Shown here piece after piece: positions 47,761 through 59,039 of a DNA stretch of 64,000 nucleotides; the first letter of the stretch is position 1, and the number at the start of each line of letters is the position of its first letter. The DNA lies in the NCBI GenBank assembly GCA_032358255.1, contig JAULBX010028160.1:62001-126000 (forward strand), read 5' to 3'. The notes under the pieces are model-generated. The model ran no database searches, had not been told where the DNA came from, and was given only the letters and a program-made list of their open reading frames with translations. The translations under genes and the position numbers were made by a program. The stretch comes from Heterotrichella gracilis. Taxonomy: Eukaryota > Sar > Xanthophyceae > Tribonematales > Xanthonemataceae.

Positions 47761-48369
47761 GGCCTCTAAGAATTTCTTTTCAAACTGCAGATGGTTAAAA
47801 CGGGGTAGGAATAATAGGAACTCAAAGCAGAGGCCTTTTAAACTTGAACGGTTCAAAGTAGTACGTAATAAAATGCTATGTATGCTATGCTGAAACAGAA
47901 TCCAAATATGGCACAAAGCACGAGTTATTAAGTGGAATTGGAAGGCCTTTTGCAATTGTAATTGTAAGAAATAATCGACGCACGATTGCCAAATTGGGTT
48001 GAATGGTGAGCTTCTGAACGCCACAATTCATCACAATGCATCACAGTCATCATGGTCGACTCCAAGTGTTAAAAGCCATGGCCTGTGCGCAGGCGTTTTT
48101 ATCCATGCTATAGCCATTCATGTGATACGGCCATGGCACATTTGCCAGCTGCTGCAATGCACCATGCACCACCCTCTATGTGCATGTGTTCCACCCACCA
48201 TCCACCACACCCACCGCCCAGCACATGTGCCACCAGCAGCTTGCCACCGTGCATGCTCTGTACGAACTGTACGCAGATAGGTGGGTGGGGTACCCAGGGT
48301 AGGTGCAACCCCCAAAACTGCTGTCCCCGGCAGCGGGGACAGACTGGCAGCATGCCTCTCGAATCGGTC

Positions 48370-48586
48370 ACGGCTGGCTGGTGATCAAGGGTTGGTCATG
48401 GGGATGATCTCAGGGTGGTTGCTGTGACTCTCTGCCTTCGCCTTCAGCGATCAACAGACGATCAGGGGGACGATTGGGGGGTGATCAAAGGGATTATTCT
48501 CTGCCTTGGCTCCTGGGATCAGAGGTCTGATCAAGGGATGATCGGGGGATGATCGAGGGATGATGCCCTGCCCTGGCTCCCAGCGA
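48370..48586 (-). repeat. GATC-rich repeats after the stop of gene B
   Basis: Ten or so copies of gatcaNgggNtgatc and gatgatcgaggga words follow the stop codon. Shorter versions (gatgatgatcccaggtcatt; gatgacgatcagaggtcatc) follow the stops of A (44255-44300), C (53560-53600) and D (58965-59035). They lie in the probable 3' UTRs. Confidence 0.7.
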
Positions 48587-51500
48587 TCACGTTACCACAA
48601 ACTTGACAAACATGCCGCCTGCACACAGGGTAAGGGTTTAAGGTTCAGGGTTCAGGTGGGGCGGGCAACCCTCAGCGCATGACCAACCAGCACGGTTTAG
48701 GGTTTAGGGTTGTGGGACACGGCCACCCATCACTGGCACGGTTCAGGCCTGGGTGAGTGCTGGGCTGGGATGAGGTGTTGCATGGACAGTGAGTGGCTGT
48801 TACAATGCATTCTGGGGGCATCCTGGGTTTAAATGGTATTAGCAAAGCAAATTCTGAGTTCAGCTACAATGGCGGTCCAGTCACAATGCATTCTGGACGC
48901 ACCCTGGCTAAGGGTTTATGGGCCTGAAAGGGGTGGGCACGCTGGGGATCCAACCACATATGAACAATCCTGTGGGGAATTACCACCAAAACAAAGCAAT
49001 TAACAGAAAACAGAGGGGATAGCACGGTAGGGGTAGAGCACTGCAGGCATTTGATCCAACACACCCGCACCATACACCATAAACCCTACCCTAAACCCCT
49101 GGAGAGCAGCCAGCCTATCGCTCACTTCACGTGCGTGGCTAGCACCAATGACCCTAGGGTTTTTACCAGGCTAGGGTTTAGGGTTATGGTTCATCGGTTT
49201 AGGGTTTAGGGTGCGACCTTACCTGTACAGTGGCCGCCCACGCTGCAAACGTACCAAAACTGCACAGCAGCAAACGACACGTGTCAGTTCTGGTCATTTT
49301 TAAAGGTGACCTGGCGCAGGGCCCAGACCCCAGGGTCTTAAAGATGGCCTGGGGACGGGGATCAACAATATAGAAAACACAAAGTGTAAAATGGGACCGA
49401 AGGGGGGGGGGGAGGGGGGGGTAAGATGCAATGTATCAGATGGGAATATGCCACCGAGATGAACCCTCTGAGGCTCAGCCTTGGTCATGGGTCTTAATCC
49501 ACAACACACAGGCACGCCACTGTGCACCACCTCATGCCATGCCTCGGGTGGCGAGTTGAGCATCGAGGTATTACGGTTTAGGGTTTTTGAAGTGCAGTGC
49601 GCCGCCACCCACCATGCCAGGCGTGGACATTGTGAACTTGGCATTTCCCCAAAAGGATGCGTCCGCCACTTGGGTGCTTCCACTCAGGTCACATGGCTGG
49701 GCGTTGGTGTGCACGGCCACGTCGTGGTTGCCAACCCATATGAAGGTGGCCTCGGGTTCAGGGTCTAGGATTTAGGGTTTAGGGCTTTTAGAGTGCAGTG
49801 CACTGCTACTCACCGTGCCAGGCGTGGACAGCGTGACCTTGGCATTGCCCCCAAAGGATGCGTCAGCCACTTGGGTGCTTCCACTCAGGTCACATGGCTG
49901 GGCGTTGGTGTGCATGGCCACGTCATGGTTGCCAACCCATATGAAGGTGGCCTCTGTGCCGGTGGCCACTTCATACGTGAGGGGCTCCCAGGGGGAGGTG
50001 CTGAGGCCAAAGGTCCAGTGGCCCACCAGCACGCTCGAAACTGGGGAGGGGAAATGGGGGAGTCAGTAGGGTTTAGGGTTTGAAAGGTTGGGGTATGGGG
50101 TGTCAATGGAGGGAGGGCAGTAGGGTTTAGGGTTGAAGGTGGAGCTGCTAAACCCTTAAGCTGCAAGGGATGGATGAGAAGGATGAGGTTAGGTCGGATG
50201 GTAGTCACTAGGGTTTAGGGTTTGATAAAGCCTTACCATGGTACAGGGTCTGAAGGTATATGATTTGCAGGGTAGTCAGTACCCCCTTGGCCAAGGATAA
50301 GGAGGGTATTTTGACCATGTGTAGGGTTGTGGGGACACGCACACTTGGGGATTGGCCCCAACGTAGGTTGAGGGTCTAGGGTACTCTAGGGTTTGAAAAG
50401 CACTCGCCTAATGACAGTGAGGGTTGTGAGCTTGGGAGTGGGCTGGGTGGTGGACTGTGTGTTGGCTCAAGCGTGGATTTAGGGTTTAAGGTTTGGGGTT
50501 CAGGGAGTACTCGCCTAATGACGGCGAGGGTAGTGAGCTTGGGAGTGGGCTGGGTGGGTGGCTCCAGCGTGGGTTTAGGGTTTACGGTTTAAGGAGCACT
50601 CACCTAATGAGGGCGAGGGTGGTGGGTTGGGTGGTGGGCTGGGTGAAGGGCTTGGTGGCGGGCTGGGTGGTGGGGTGGGTGATGGTTTTGGAGATGGCTT
50701 GGGTGGTGGGCTGGGAGACGCCTTGGGTGATGGCTTGGGCGATGGCTTTGGGGATGGTTTTGGAGATGGCTTGGGTGAAGGCTTGGGTGAAGGCTTGGGT
50801 GAAGGCTTGGGAGACGGGCTTGGGGATGCTTTGGGGGAAGCCTTGGGTGATGGGCTTGGGGAGGTTTTGGGCGCCGGGCTTGGCGAGAGTGTCTTGGGGC
50901 TTGGGGATGGCTTGGGCGAGGGCTTGGGCGAGGGCTTGGGTGAGGGTTTTGGAGAGGGTTTCGGAGAGGGTTTTGGTGAAGCCTTTGGTGATGGCTTGGG
51001 CGATGGCTTGGGCGATGGCTTGGAGGTGGTTGTCCGCAGGTGTGAGCCAAAATAGGGGTCATCTGGGGAGTAGCCATAGTCAGGATACATCTGCTTCAGC
51101 TTGCGGTTGTGCACCCTGCCACAGGGCCACAGGTTACGTCAGCGCGCGCAAGATAAACTAAGGAACTATTCAAGTCACAAAGTACGCAGCCTGTCCTAGA
51201 GCGAGGGTTTCCGCCACAGGGCCAGGGTTGCGCCAGCACTCTCAAAGGTACACTTGTAAACTGGTGAAATCGATGTCGTTGTGACACCATTTGGTTTGCA
51301 GCCTGCCCTTGAACAGCTTGGTTGGTTCAGCACGGTTTGGGGTGTAGGGTGTAGGGTTTAGCTTGGTTGGTTCAGCAGGGTCAAAAAGAGGTCGCCAGGT
51401 GCTGCAGCTGGGGTGTAATATGGTGATTAACCATCATATGGGTCGTAGGGTTCAGAGTTTAGGGTTTCGGGTTCAGCTTCTGCTTCAGCAGGGTCACTGT

Positions 51501-52115
51501 GGGGGTTGCCGGATGCTGCGCCTTATGTGCAATATGGTGAGACCCTAAACCCTAAAGTAGCCACCCATATGGGTCATACTGCTTCAGCATGCGGCTGAGC
51601 ACCCTGCCCAGGTGAGGCCAGCTGGATATTGGTAGCCCTGCTGGGAGTGCAACCCTAAACCCTAAACCCTAAACAGTGCAGGTTGCGACAAGTTTTAAAA
51701 CAGGGTATCTTGGTGGAAGAGGTGGGCGATAGACCTCGTGGGCTGTCCTTGAAAACACAGGCAATGTGGGGACACACTAGCCCCAGCACAGCCCCTACGG
51801 CTGTACTGGGTGTGCTTTGGTTGAACTCTGTTGGCTAGTCTGTGCTCCAACACTGTTAGTACTACAGTGTATACCCCTTGTACAGGCTGACTGGATCGTA
51901 GTAGGTTTACAGGCCAGTTGTCTAGCAGTGGCAGAACTATGGACCCCACCAGGGTGCCCATAGCTGGGTATGCGAGCAGGGTTAAGGGTCAGAGGGGTAG
52001 TTGACAGCTGTCTACGTAGGAAAGCCTACCTGGCGGGTTCGTTTGCGCCTTGGAGCTCCACGCCTGAAGCCAGGGCTGCACACCCAACCAACAGCAACAA
52101 AGCTCGCATCGCCAT
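48587..52115 (-). CDS. Secreted (SPKP)n phytocyanin-like blue copper protein, array member B
   Basis: Five exons (52115-52030, 51115-50604, 50040-49814, 49259-49223, 48618-48587) give 297 aa with the same phases as A. The signal peptide [18 protein letters not shown] is followed by [19 protein letters not shown], a rod of SPKP and SPKA units with [14 protein letters not shown], and PPPSPSL. The copper domain starts [17 protein letters not shown] and has [31 protein letters not shown] and [10 protein letters not shown]: all four ligands and both disulfide Cys are present. It ends two to five residues sooner than the other members. Intron 3 holds a partial exon 3 copy. The region upstream of the start differs from A, C and D and matches the 3' flank of wall protein 2. 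Confidence 0.85.
49611..49753 (-). repeat. Partial copy of gene B exon 3 (donor half)
   Basis: This repeats the last 140 bases of exon 3 ([20 protein letters not shown] onward) about 200 bases downstream in intron 3, with frame and donor largely kept and the acceptor half missing. Telomere-type words (gggtctaggatttagggttt) join the two. Confidence 0.9.
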
Positions 52116-53596
52116 CGGAGGGTGGTGGCGGGGCCCTAGGCGTGGGAGGTAAGAGTTTGTGGGTTCTAGTGGCTGATGCGCAGACTTCAGGGGCTCAGCC
52201 TGCGGGCCACAGGCTGTGGTGAGTGGCCAAGAGTGTGTCAGCAAGTGTAACCAACGTTGTCGATTGGTCTCTCCTTTTCGCAATCGTCGTGTTGGGTTAT
52301 TTTACTTACTCGCTGCACACGTCAACATAATAAAGCAAACGTTGACCTTTGCCCGCGCAAGATAGTGCTAGTGCTAGTGCTAGCACTAGTGCTAGTGCTA
52401 CCAGTACAATCCCTGTTGTCTTTCGTTCCAATAAATGTTCTGCCAAAATATTTTGGGCAGCAATGCTGCGGCGGACACCCCATCATTATTCTGATTATTC
52501 TGACATTTTGGGCACATTGTCAATTCTTTTGGAAGCTTCGCACAGAAGTACCATTGTATAATATGTTACGCTGTGCAGACACAGACTTCGGGTTTTTACT
52601 AGCAGCTCGATGACATTTAGATGCACCGACAATGGTGATCAAATGTCAACCGACAATGCATGACATGATGATGATTGACTGGCTCGACCGGGGCAGAGCA
52701 TATAATAATATGGCAAGGCCTATGCTTGACCATATCTACTTAATGCTCCAAAATTGGCTGGCTGTGGTGCCGTGGTGCAAGCCAGTTGACCCCTAACTCC
52801 GCCGCTGTGCACACCCATGCGCATGTGTCCCCCCTAAGGCTTTTTTATGGGCCAACTGGTGCGAGCTCGCCTGGGCAATAAGCCGATGCCGGCTGGGAAT
52901 GCCTTTCTGTTTGTTTGTATGATGGTGCACCATCCAAATGATCTGTGGTGGTAGTTTGCCATTCAATGAGAATGCCACGCTGTCGGCTTATTGGTAAGGT
53001 TTTATTAAATTGGAAGGTTGATCAGTGGTGACATCCATAATACAATTGTAAGTTGATTGAAAGCGTTGAAAAGTACTTTTGCCTGGCGGGGACCTCAAAC
53101 TATCATCACACTGAGTATATTGTTATTTAGACACGATTCTCAAAGTATTGCACAAAATACAGAAAAAAATGGTTTTCACCTGAAATTCCAAGCCTTTCTC
53201 AGCGTACTTGGAAGTGCAAAATCCACAAGCACCGCCACGGGCGACGTGCACAGATGCAACATCCACGCGATACATACTGTTACAGTAACTGTAGGGCATG
53301 GCTGTTGACCTGCCATCGCTGCGCCTTGCACCACTGGTGCGCCATCCCAACCCATGGCCTGTGCGCACGACTGGGATAATCTACTCCAAAAACACAATAG
53401 CTCCGCCTTTGTGCGTCTTCCTTGCTTTCTTCTTAGCGCCGCTCGGTTATATCATATTGAGTGACAGCGCTCGCCATTGCCCAGCACAGCTAGCAGGCAA
53501 AGCGGGTGGTGGCTTGTGGCCCACATGACCCTTGGCAGGGTTTACCCTAAGGTTTCAGAGGCCATCCGATGATGACCAGAAGTCGTCAGATGGCGA
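52116..53596. other. Spacer upstream of gene B
   Basis: Contents: the block shared with 43.5 kb (52265-52440), a gtgctagtgctagcactagt microsatellite (52365-52402), AT-rich sequence, a gtacttttgcctggcgggga word also found at 58.57 kb, and a (CTTT)-like tail at about 53404-53440. No gene is supported. Confidence 0.45.
52265..52440 (+). repeat. Block shared with 43525-43660
   Basis: The same ordered words as the 3' flank of wall protein 2 occur here, interrupted by a gtgcta microsatellite. It marks a breakpoint in the copper-protein array. Confidence 0.8.
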
Positions 53597-56500
53597 TCAG
53601 AGGACATCAGGCACCACAAACTTGACGAACATGCCGCCTGCACACATGGTAGGGTTAGGGTCAAGGCTTTGGGTTGGTGGGGTGCAATCAGTGCATGGTC
53701 ACTAGCACCTGCTGCCACGCTGGGCATTGTGCGCGGAATGACTTTAAGTTAGGGCGGGTAGGGGTGTAGATTACCGGTTAAATCAGTTGGGCGGTGATTG
53801 AGGGTGTGTGGTGGGGACGACGCACGGGGGTGCAGCTACGCATTCCCGCAGGTACATAGCTTCAATGCAATTTAGGGTGTGGTTGAAGTTACCATTTTGG
53901 ATGCAGTTCAGGGCACAGGCGTGGTTTGGACATAAGATCTACATCAAAGTCCTCCTGGTTTGAGGCAAAACATGTGACAGCGTATTGCCAGGCAATGGCA
54001 CAAAGTAACCCTGGCTACTAATGTGCGGGCATAAAATAAACCCTAGGGCTAAGGGTTATGTTTAGCAAGGAGACCCTGGCTAAGGTTTTATGGGCATGCA
54101 AGGGGGCCGCCCTTGGCAAAGGAAACAAAAAATAACATGGAAACGGCAGTGATAACGAACCTAGGCATGTTCATGGCAGCGACAGCAAGAATAACAATGA
54201 CAAGGGGTTGAGCTTGGAGAAAGTGGGCAGGGAACTTGCAAGCATACACATTGTTGGACCTCCCCGACAGTTCCACCCTGTTAACCCTGGGTGCCACGTG
54301 GCTGCCCCAGTTGAGTATCTCAAGCTGGGTGTTAGATACTAGACACCGCTGCATCTCTCATGTTTAGGGAGTGGACTCACCACCACCGCAGTGGCCAACC
54401 AGGACCCAGACGTGCATTACTGTAATTGTTAGGGTTTAACCGCAAAAGGGTTAAGTTTGACCAGTTTAGGGTTTAGGGTTTGGACTCACCGCCGCAGTGG
54501 CCGGGCAGGCTGCAGACATACCAAATCTGCACAGCAGAAAAACGGCGTGTGTGAGTTTGCGCAGGCAAGGGATGGCAGGGTGCGTGGGGGGTGGAGGTGG
54601 CAGCTGTTGTGGATAGAGGAGGTAGCTGTGGTGGTGGTGGTGGTGGTGGTGGCGGTGCGTATGCAAGCAGCACAAGCGCACAGGGGGTGCAGGCCATGCA
54701 CGCCAGCCCATACACCAACGACAAACAGTGGATCAATGATGCAGTCAATGCCGTGCGTGATCTGTGACTCAGTCTCCTCATCATATTGTAACTAGGTTAT
54801 TTTCAAGAAGACTCTGAACCAAGTTCGCCACCCACAATGCCGGCCGTGCCCATCTTGACCACTTTGATCCCCTAAACACTAAACCCAAACACTAAACCCT
54901 ACATCCAGTGCGCCACCCACCATGCCAGGCGTGTCCGGCTTTTATTCGTATTTGCACGTAGCTGTGTGTTAGTGACATGTTAACATGTTTATATGGCCAC
55001 ACAACATGCTCCACCCACCGTGCCAGCCGTGCTCATCTTGGCCACCTTGTTTCCCTAAACCCTAAATCCGAAACCCAAACCCTAAGCCCTAAAGCCAGTG
55101 CGCCACCCACCGTGCCGGCCGTGTCCATCTTGACCACTTTGACTCCCCCGGAGGCACCGGGTGCCACCTCGGTGCTTCCGGTGAGGTCGCATGGCTGGCT
55201 GTTGGTGTGCATGTTGATGTCGTGGAAGCCATCCCAAATGAAGGTGACCTCGGCCCCGTTGGCTACGTGGAAGGTGGTGGGGTCTGAGGTGGAGGTGCTG
55301 AAGCCGAATCCCCAGGGGTTGATGAGCAGGCTGGAAACTGGGCCATGGGAAGGAGGGTAGCGTTTAGGATTGAGGGTATGGTGGGTTGGTGTGCAAGTTT
55401 GGATCGTGGAAGCCATCCCACATGAAGGTGACTCCTGCCCCGTTGGTTACACGGAAGGTGGTGGGGTCTGAGGTGGAGGTGCTGAAATCAAAGGTCCAGG
55501 GGTTGAGGAGCGGGTTGGAGGCTGGGGCGGGGGAGGGTATGTGCAGTACAGCAGGGATCAGGGTTTAGGGTTTGGGGTGGAGGTGCTGAAGCCAAGGGGC
55601 CCTGCAGGACTTGATGAGAGCGCTCGATAGTAAGGCAGGATAGTAGTATAGTGACATGGTACAGTGCCCGAGCCTCAGACTCTTGAGGGTACATGGTTGA
55701 GGGTAGTCAGTACCCCATAGACAAGGGAAGGAGGGTGCTTTACGTGTTTAGGGTTTATAAGGCACTTGCGGTGAGGAGTTGGCCACAGCGTGGGTTATGG
55801 CCAAGGGTTTCTAACCACTCATGTGGTGGCGGCGAGGGTGGTGAGCTAAGGGGCGGCAGGGAACCTGGGCTGGGTGGTGGCTCCTGCGTGGGTTTAGGGT
55901 TTAGGGTTTAGGGAGCACTCACGTGGTGGCGGCGAGGGTGGTGGCCTGGGGGGTGGGCTGGATGATGGGCTGGGGGGTGGCTTGGGTGACGCCTTGGGAG
56001 ATGGCTTGGGTGATGGCTTGGGAGATGCCTTTGGTGATGGCTTGGGAGATGGCTTTGGTGATGGCTTTGGTGATGGCTTTGGTGATGGCTTTGGTGATGG
56101 CTTGGGCGATGGCTTGGGCGAAGGCTTGGGCGATGGCTTGGGTGATGGCTTTGGTGAGGGTTTTGGTGAGGGTTTTGGTGATGGCTTGGGCGATGCCTTT
56201 GGCGATGGCTTGGGTGATGGCTTGGGCGAAGGCTTGGGCGATGCCTTGGGTGATGGCTTTGGCGATGGCTTTGGGGATGCCTTGGGGGATCGCTTTGGCG
56301 ATGGCTTGGGTGATGGCTTGGAGGTGGTTGTGACAGGGGGTGAGCCATATGGGTCATAGCCATTGTCTGGTGAGTAGCCATAGTCGGGTCCATACTGCTT
56401 CAGCTTGCGGTTGTGCAACCTGCAATAGGGGCCAAGGGTGGCATCAGCTGGAGGTGGTTGTCGCAGGGGGTGAGCCATAATATGGGTCATCAGACTGGGG

Positions 56501-57333
56501 AGTAGCCGTAGTCAAAGAGAGTTGCCTATTTATTCCGACTGCGGCGGGCTTTTCACCATTATTCTGTTATTCAGAGTCTGGTCCATACTGCTTCAGCTTG
56601 CAGTTGTGCACCCTGCCACAGCGCCAAGGGTTTTCCTCAGCCCTCACAAGATGCCCATAGGAACTAACAAAACCACCAAGCACGCAGCCTGTCCTTGAAC
56701 ACTAGTTTAGGGCTTCCGCCACAGCGCCAAGGGTTTTCGTCACCACTCGTGGGTAGCCCACAGGTTTTCCTACAGACACACTTGACGCAGTACCGCCTCC
56801 ACAGCGTGGCTATACTGGGCGTGCACTGGTTGAACTCTCTTGGGCAGTCTCGTCACTGTTAGTGCGACAGTGTGTGAGGCACTAGGGTAGTCCCCACAGA
56901 TTTCACGCTTCCAAGCTATGCACATGGTGCCCTCCTTCCCCAGCTACCCAGTTGCCTATCTCCACCCTGGGGCCGTACTTCTGCCACTGCTAGGCGTTTG
57001 GCGTGTATATATATACCACGAGCTAGTGAGCTGTGTGGGAATTGCTGTGAAGAGAAAGGGCCCTAAAGAATACAGGCTCGTGCGTGGTGTCAACTGGGAA
57101 CCTGGGCAAGTGGGCAGGTGGGCAAGCCCACCAGTAGCCCAGGTGCCCAGTTGCTTGAACCAGTTGCCCAGCTTCCCAGGGTGGGCATAGCTGGGTATGG
57201 GAGCAGGAGGCAGAAGCCATGACAGAAGCCATTGTGGGACAGCCTACCTGGAGGATTCGTCTGCGCCCTGGAGCTCCACGCCTGAAGCCAGGGCTGCGCA
57301 ACCAACCAGCAACAAGTAAGCTCGCACCCTCAT
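53597..57333 (-). CDS. Secreted (SPKP)n phytocyanin-like blue copper protein, array member C
   Basis: Five exons (57333-57248, 56419-55923, 55337-55111, 54526-54490, 53637-53597) give 295 aa. The signal peptide [18 protein letters not shown] is followed by [20 protein letters not shown], a very regular rod of SPKP and SPKA units, and RPPPSPPP. The copper domain starts [20 protein letters not shown], with [35 protein letters not shown] and [13 protein letters not shown]. Ligands His, Cys, His and Met are intact. The most regular rod in the array suggests recent expansion of the SPKP unit. Intron 2 holds a partial exon 3 copy and intron 4 a decayed exon 4 copy. The conserved upstream block is present. 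Confidence 0.85.
54378..54418 (-). repeat. Partial copy of exon 4 in gene C intron 4
   Basis: On the minus strand cgtctgggtcctggttggcc then actgcggtggtgagtcc repeats the 3' part of exon 4 with its donor. Confidence 0.7.
55381..55521 (-). repeat. Partial copy of gene C exon 3 (acceptor half)
   Basis: It begins with a cccag acceptor and codes [20 protein letters not shown] and onward to WDGFHD..LHTN, then ends within the domain. The functional exon begins 44 bases downstream. Here the 5' half is duplicated, the reverse of gene B. Confidence 0.85.
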
Positions 57334-59039
57334 TGGAGGGTGGTGGCGGGGCTTAGGTGGAGGAGGGAAGAATAGGTGGTCTAGGGCAATTAACTAATGT
57401 GCAGACTTCAGGACCTCTACCTGGTGGGCAAAGAATTGTGTAAGCAAGTGAGCACAAGTTGGCCGTTATTGGGGTGGTGGCGTTGAGTGGAAGGAGAGCA
57501 TTTCACAGCACTACTTTGCCAATCATACTGAAGGGTTTGCCAACCACACTCAGCCCATCATGTGCATGCCCAAATTGGCAGTACGCAGACCGCAGAACAT
57601 GCACGCTGTTGCCAATAGCAATACCGGCACCGTCGCTAACTCATCACCTGTTAAGAGGTTGCCTGGCCGCGTTTGCACGACCGCAAATCGATCAATGCAG
57701 CGTGGGTGGGTGGTGCAGCGGGGACAGCTGGCAGCATGCCACAGCCCAAACGTCAAGCTTTCTTGTCGACCCTCTGTGGGTTACCTAGAAGACAAAGTGC
57801 AGTGGTGACCACAGGTGCAAACTGCATGGCTTTCCTTTGTACCACAACTGCCACGTACGGGCGCGCCACAAAGGTGGACTGCACGCCGCTAGCGAACCGC
57901 GGAGGCTCAGCCTTGAAAACCCTAGACCCTAAAGACCCTAGAAGGCTATGGCTGCTATCTGCACGTGCTGTGGCCGAGATGGCGTGCAGCAAGGGTGGAG
58001 GATACTGCACCTGCTGAGGTTTTGCTGGACAGGGTCTCACCTCAGGTGCATGGGTTAGGTGGGGGCGTTTAGCTCCATTGGATTATGGGGCAGTAATCTA
58101 GTTTAGGGTTTAGGGTTTAGGCGACCAACAGGCTGCCAGCCGTGACAAACACACGTTAAAGTGGCTGTTGCAGGTTGTGGTGCCCAGAACTCTTGCCAGA
58201 CCCTGCCAGTGGGGCAAAAATAACCCGCAGTTTCCAATTTATTGTGACTTGGGAAAAGGTGGACTTTGGATGGCTGCTGACCGTTTCTGGAACTCTTGTT
58301 ACACAGTGGTCAAAGTTTCCTTTTGAGATGTAACAGATGCAGAGCTGCACGCAGATTGCAACCCCCACGCCATGGCTGATTGCTGATCTGGCTGTGTTGC
58401 CGGTATGCTTGTAATATATAATAATGGGCCCTCACTTCTACGGTAATACCCTTCAACATTGCAGTACCAATAAGGTACCTTCAAATCATCTGGATGGTCA
58501 ATTTTTAAGTTGAACTTCAAAATTTACCATCCACAATCATTGATGTACTAGAATTGAAAGCCATGTAAATGTACTTTTGCCTAGGCGGACCTCAAACGAT
58601 GCCATCAGTGATCAAAACACCAAAAAAATACAGAACTCCAATAAAACACAAAACACCAAAAACACCAAAAAAATACAAAACTCCAAAAAAACACAAAACA
58701 CCAAAAACGTACAAGACACCAAATCGATCAGGTTTCACACGAAATCTAAAGCTATCAGGTTTTCTCCACTTGGAAACGAATGAATGAAATCCAAATGGAA
58801 TCCACATCATATAGTAAACCCTGCTGTTTTCTCTTCCTTTCTGTATATTCTTCTCCGTCGCCGGATGAGGTGGGTGACAGCGCATGCCATTGCACAGCAT
58901 TGGTAGCGGGCGGTGCAGGTGGTAACCCACATGACCTTCGCCAGGGTTTAGGGTTTCAGAGGTCATCTGATGACGATCAGAGGTCATCGGATGATGATGC
59001 CAGGTCATCGAAAGGGGGACACCCAGCCTGTATCCCAGG
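57334..59039. other. Spacer upstream of gene C
   Basis: It holds the conserved upstream block (about 57440-58045), an A-rich minisatellite (58610-58725) and the GATC-type repeats at the end of gene D. I see no gene. Confidence 0.5.
58610..58725 (+). repeat. A-rich minisatellite
   Basis: Units of aaaacaccaaaaa(a/t)acaaaactcca repeat about five times. The frame KTPKKYKTPKKHKTPKT that results is composition-driven, not a gene. Confidence 0.8.

Larger units (their letters stand above)
46969..48586. other. Spacer with upstream block of gene A
   Basis: Bases about 47110-47760 match the regions upstream of genes C (57440-58045) and D (63240-63860): gtgagcacaagttggcggtt, caaaYtggcagtacgYagac, ctggcagcatgccacagccc, aaaaccctaga. 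It is probably promoter and 5' leader. The rest, toward gene B, shows (ccacc)n and no gene. Confidence 0.55.

Noticed and set aside
57001-57018. tgtatatatatacc as a TATA box
   Set aside because: It lies inside intron 1 of gene C, downstream of the start codon.
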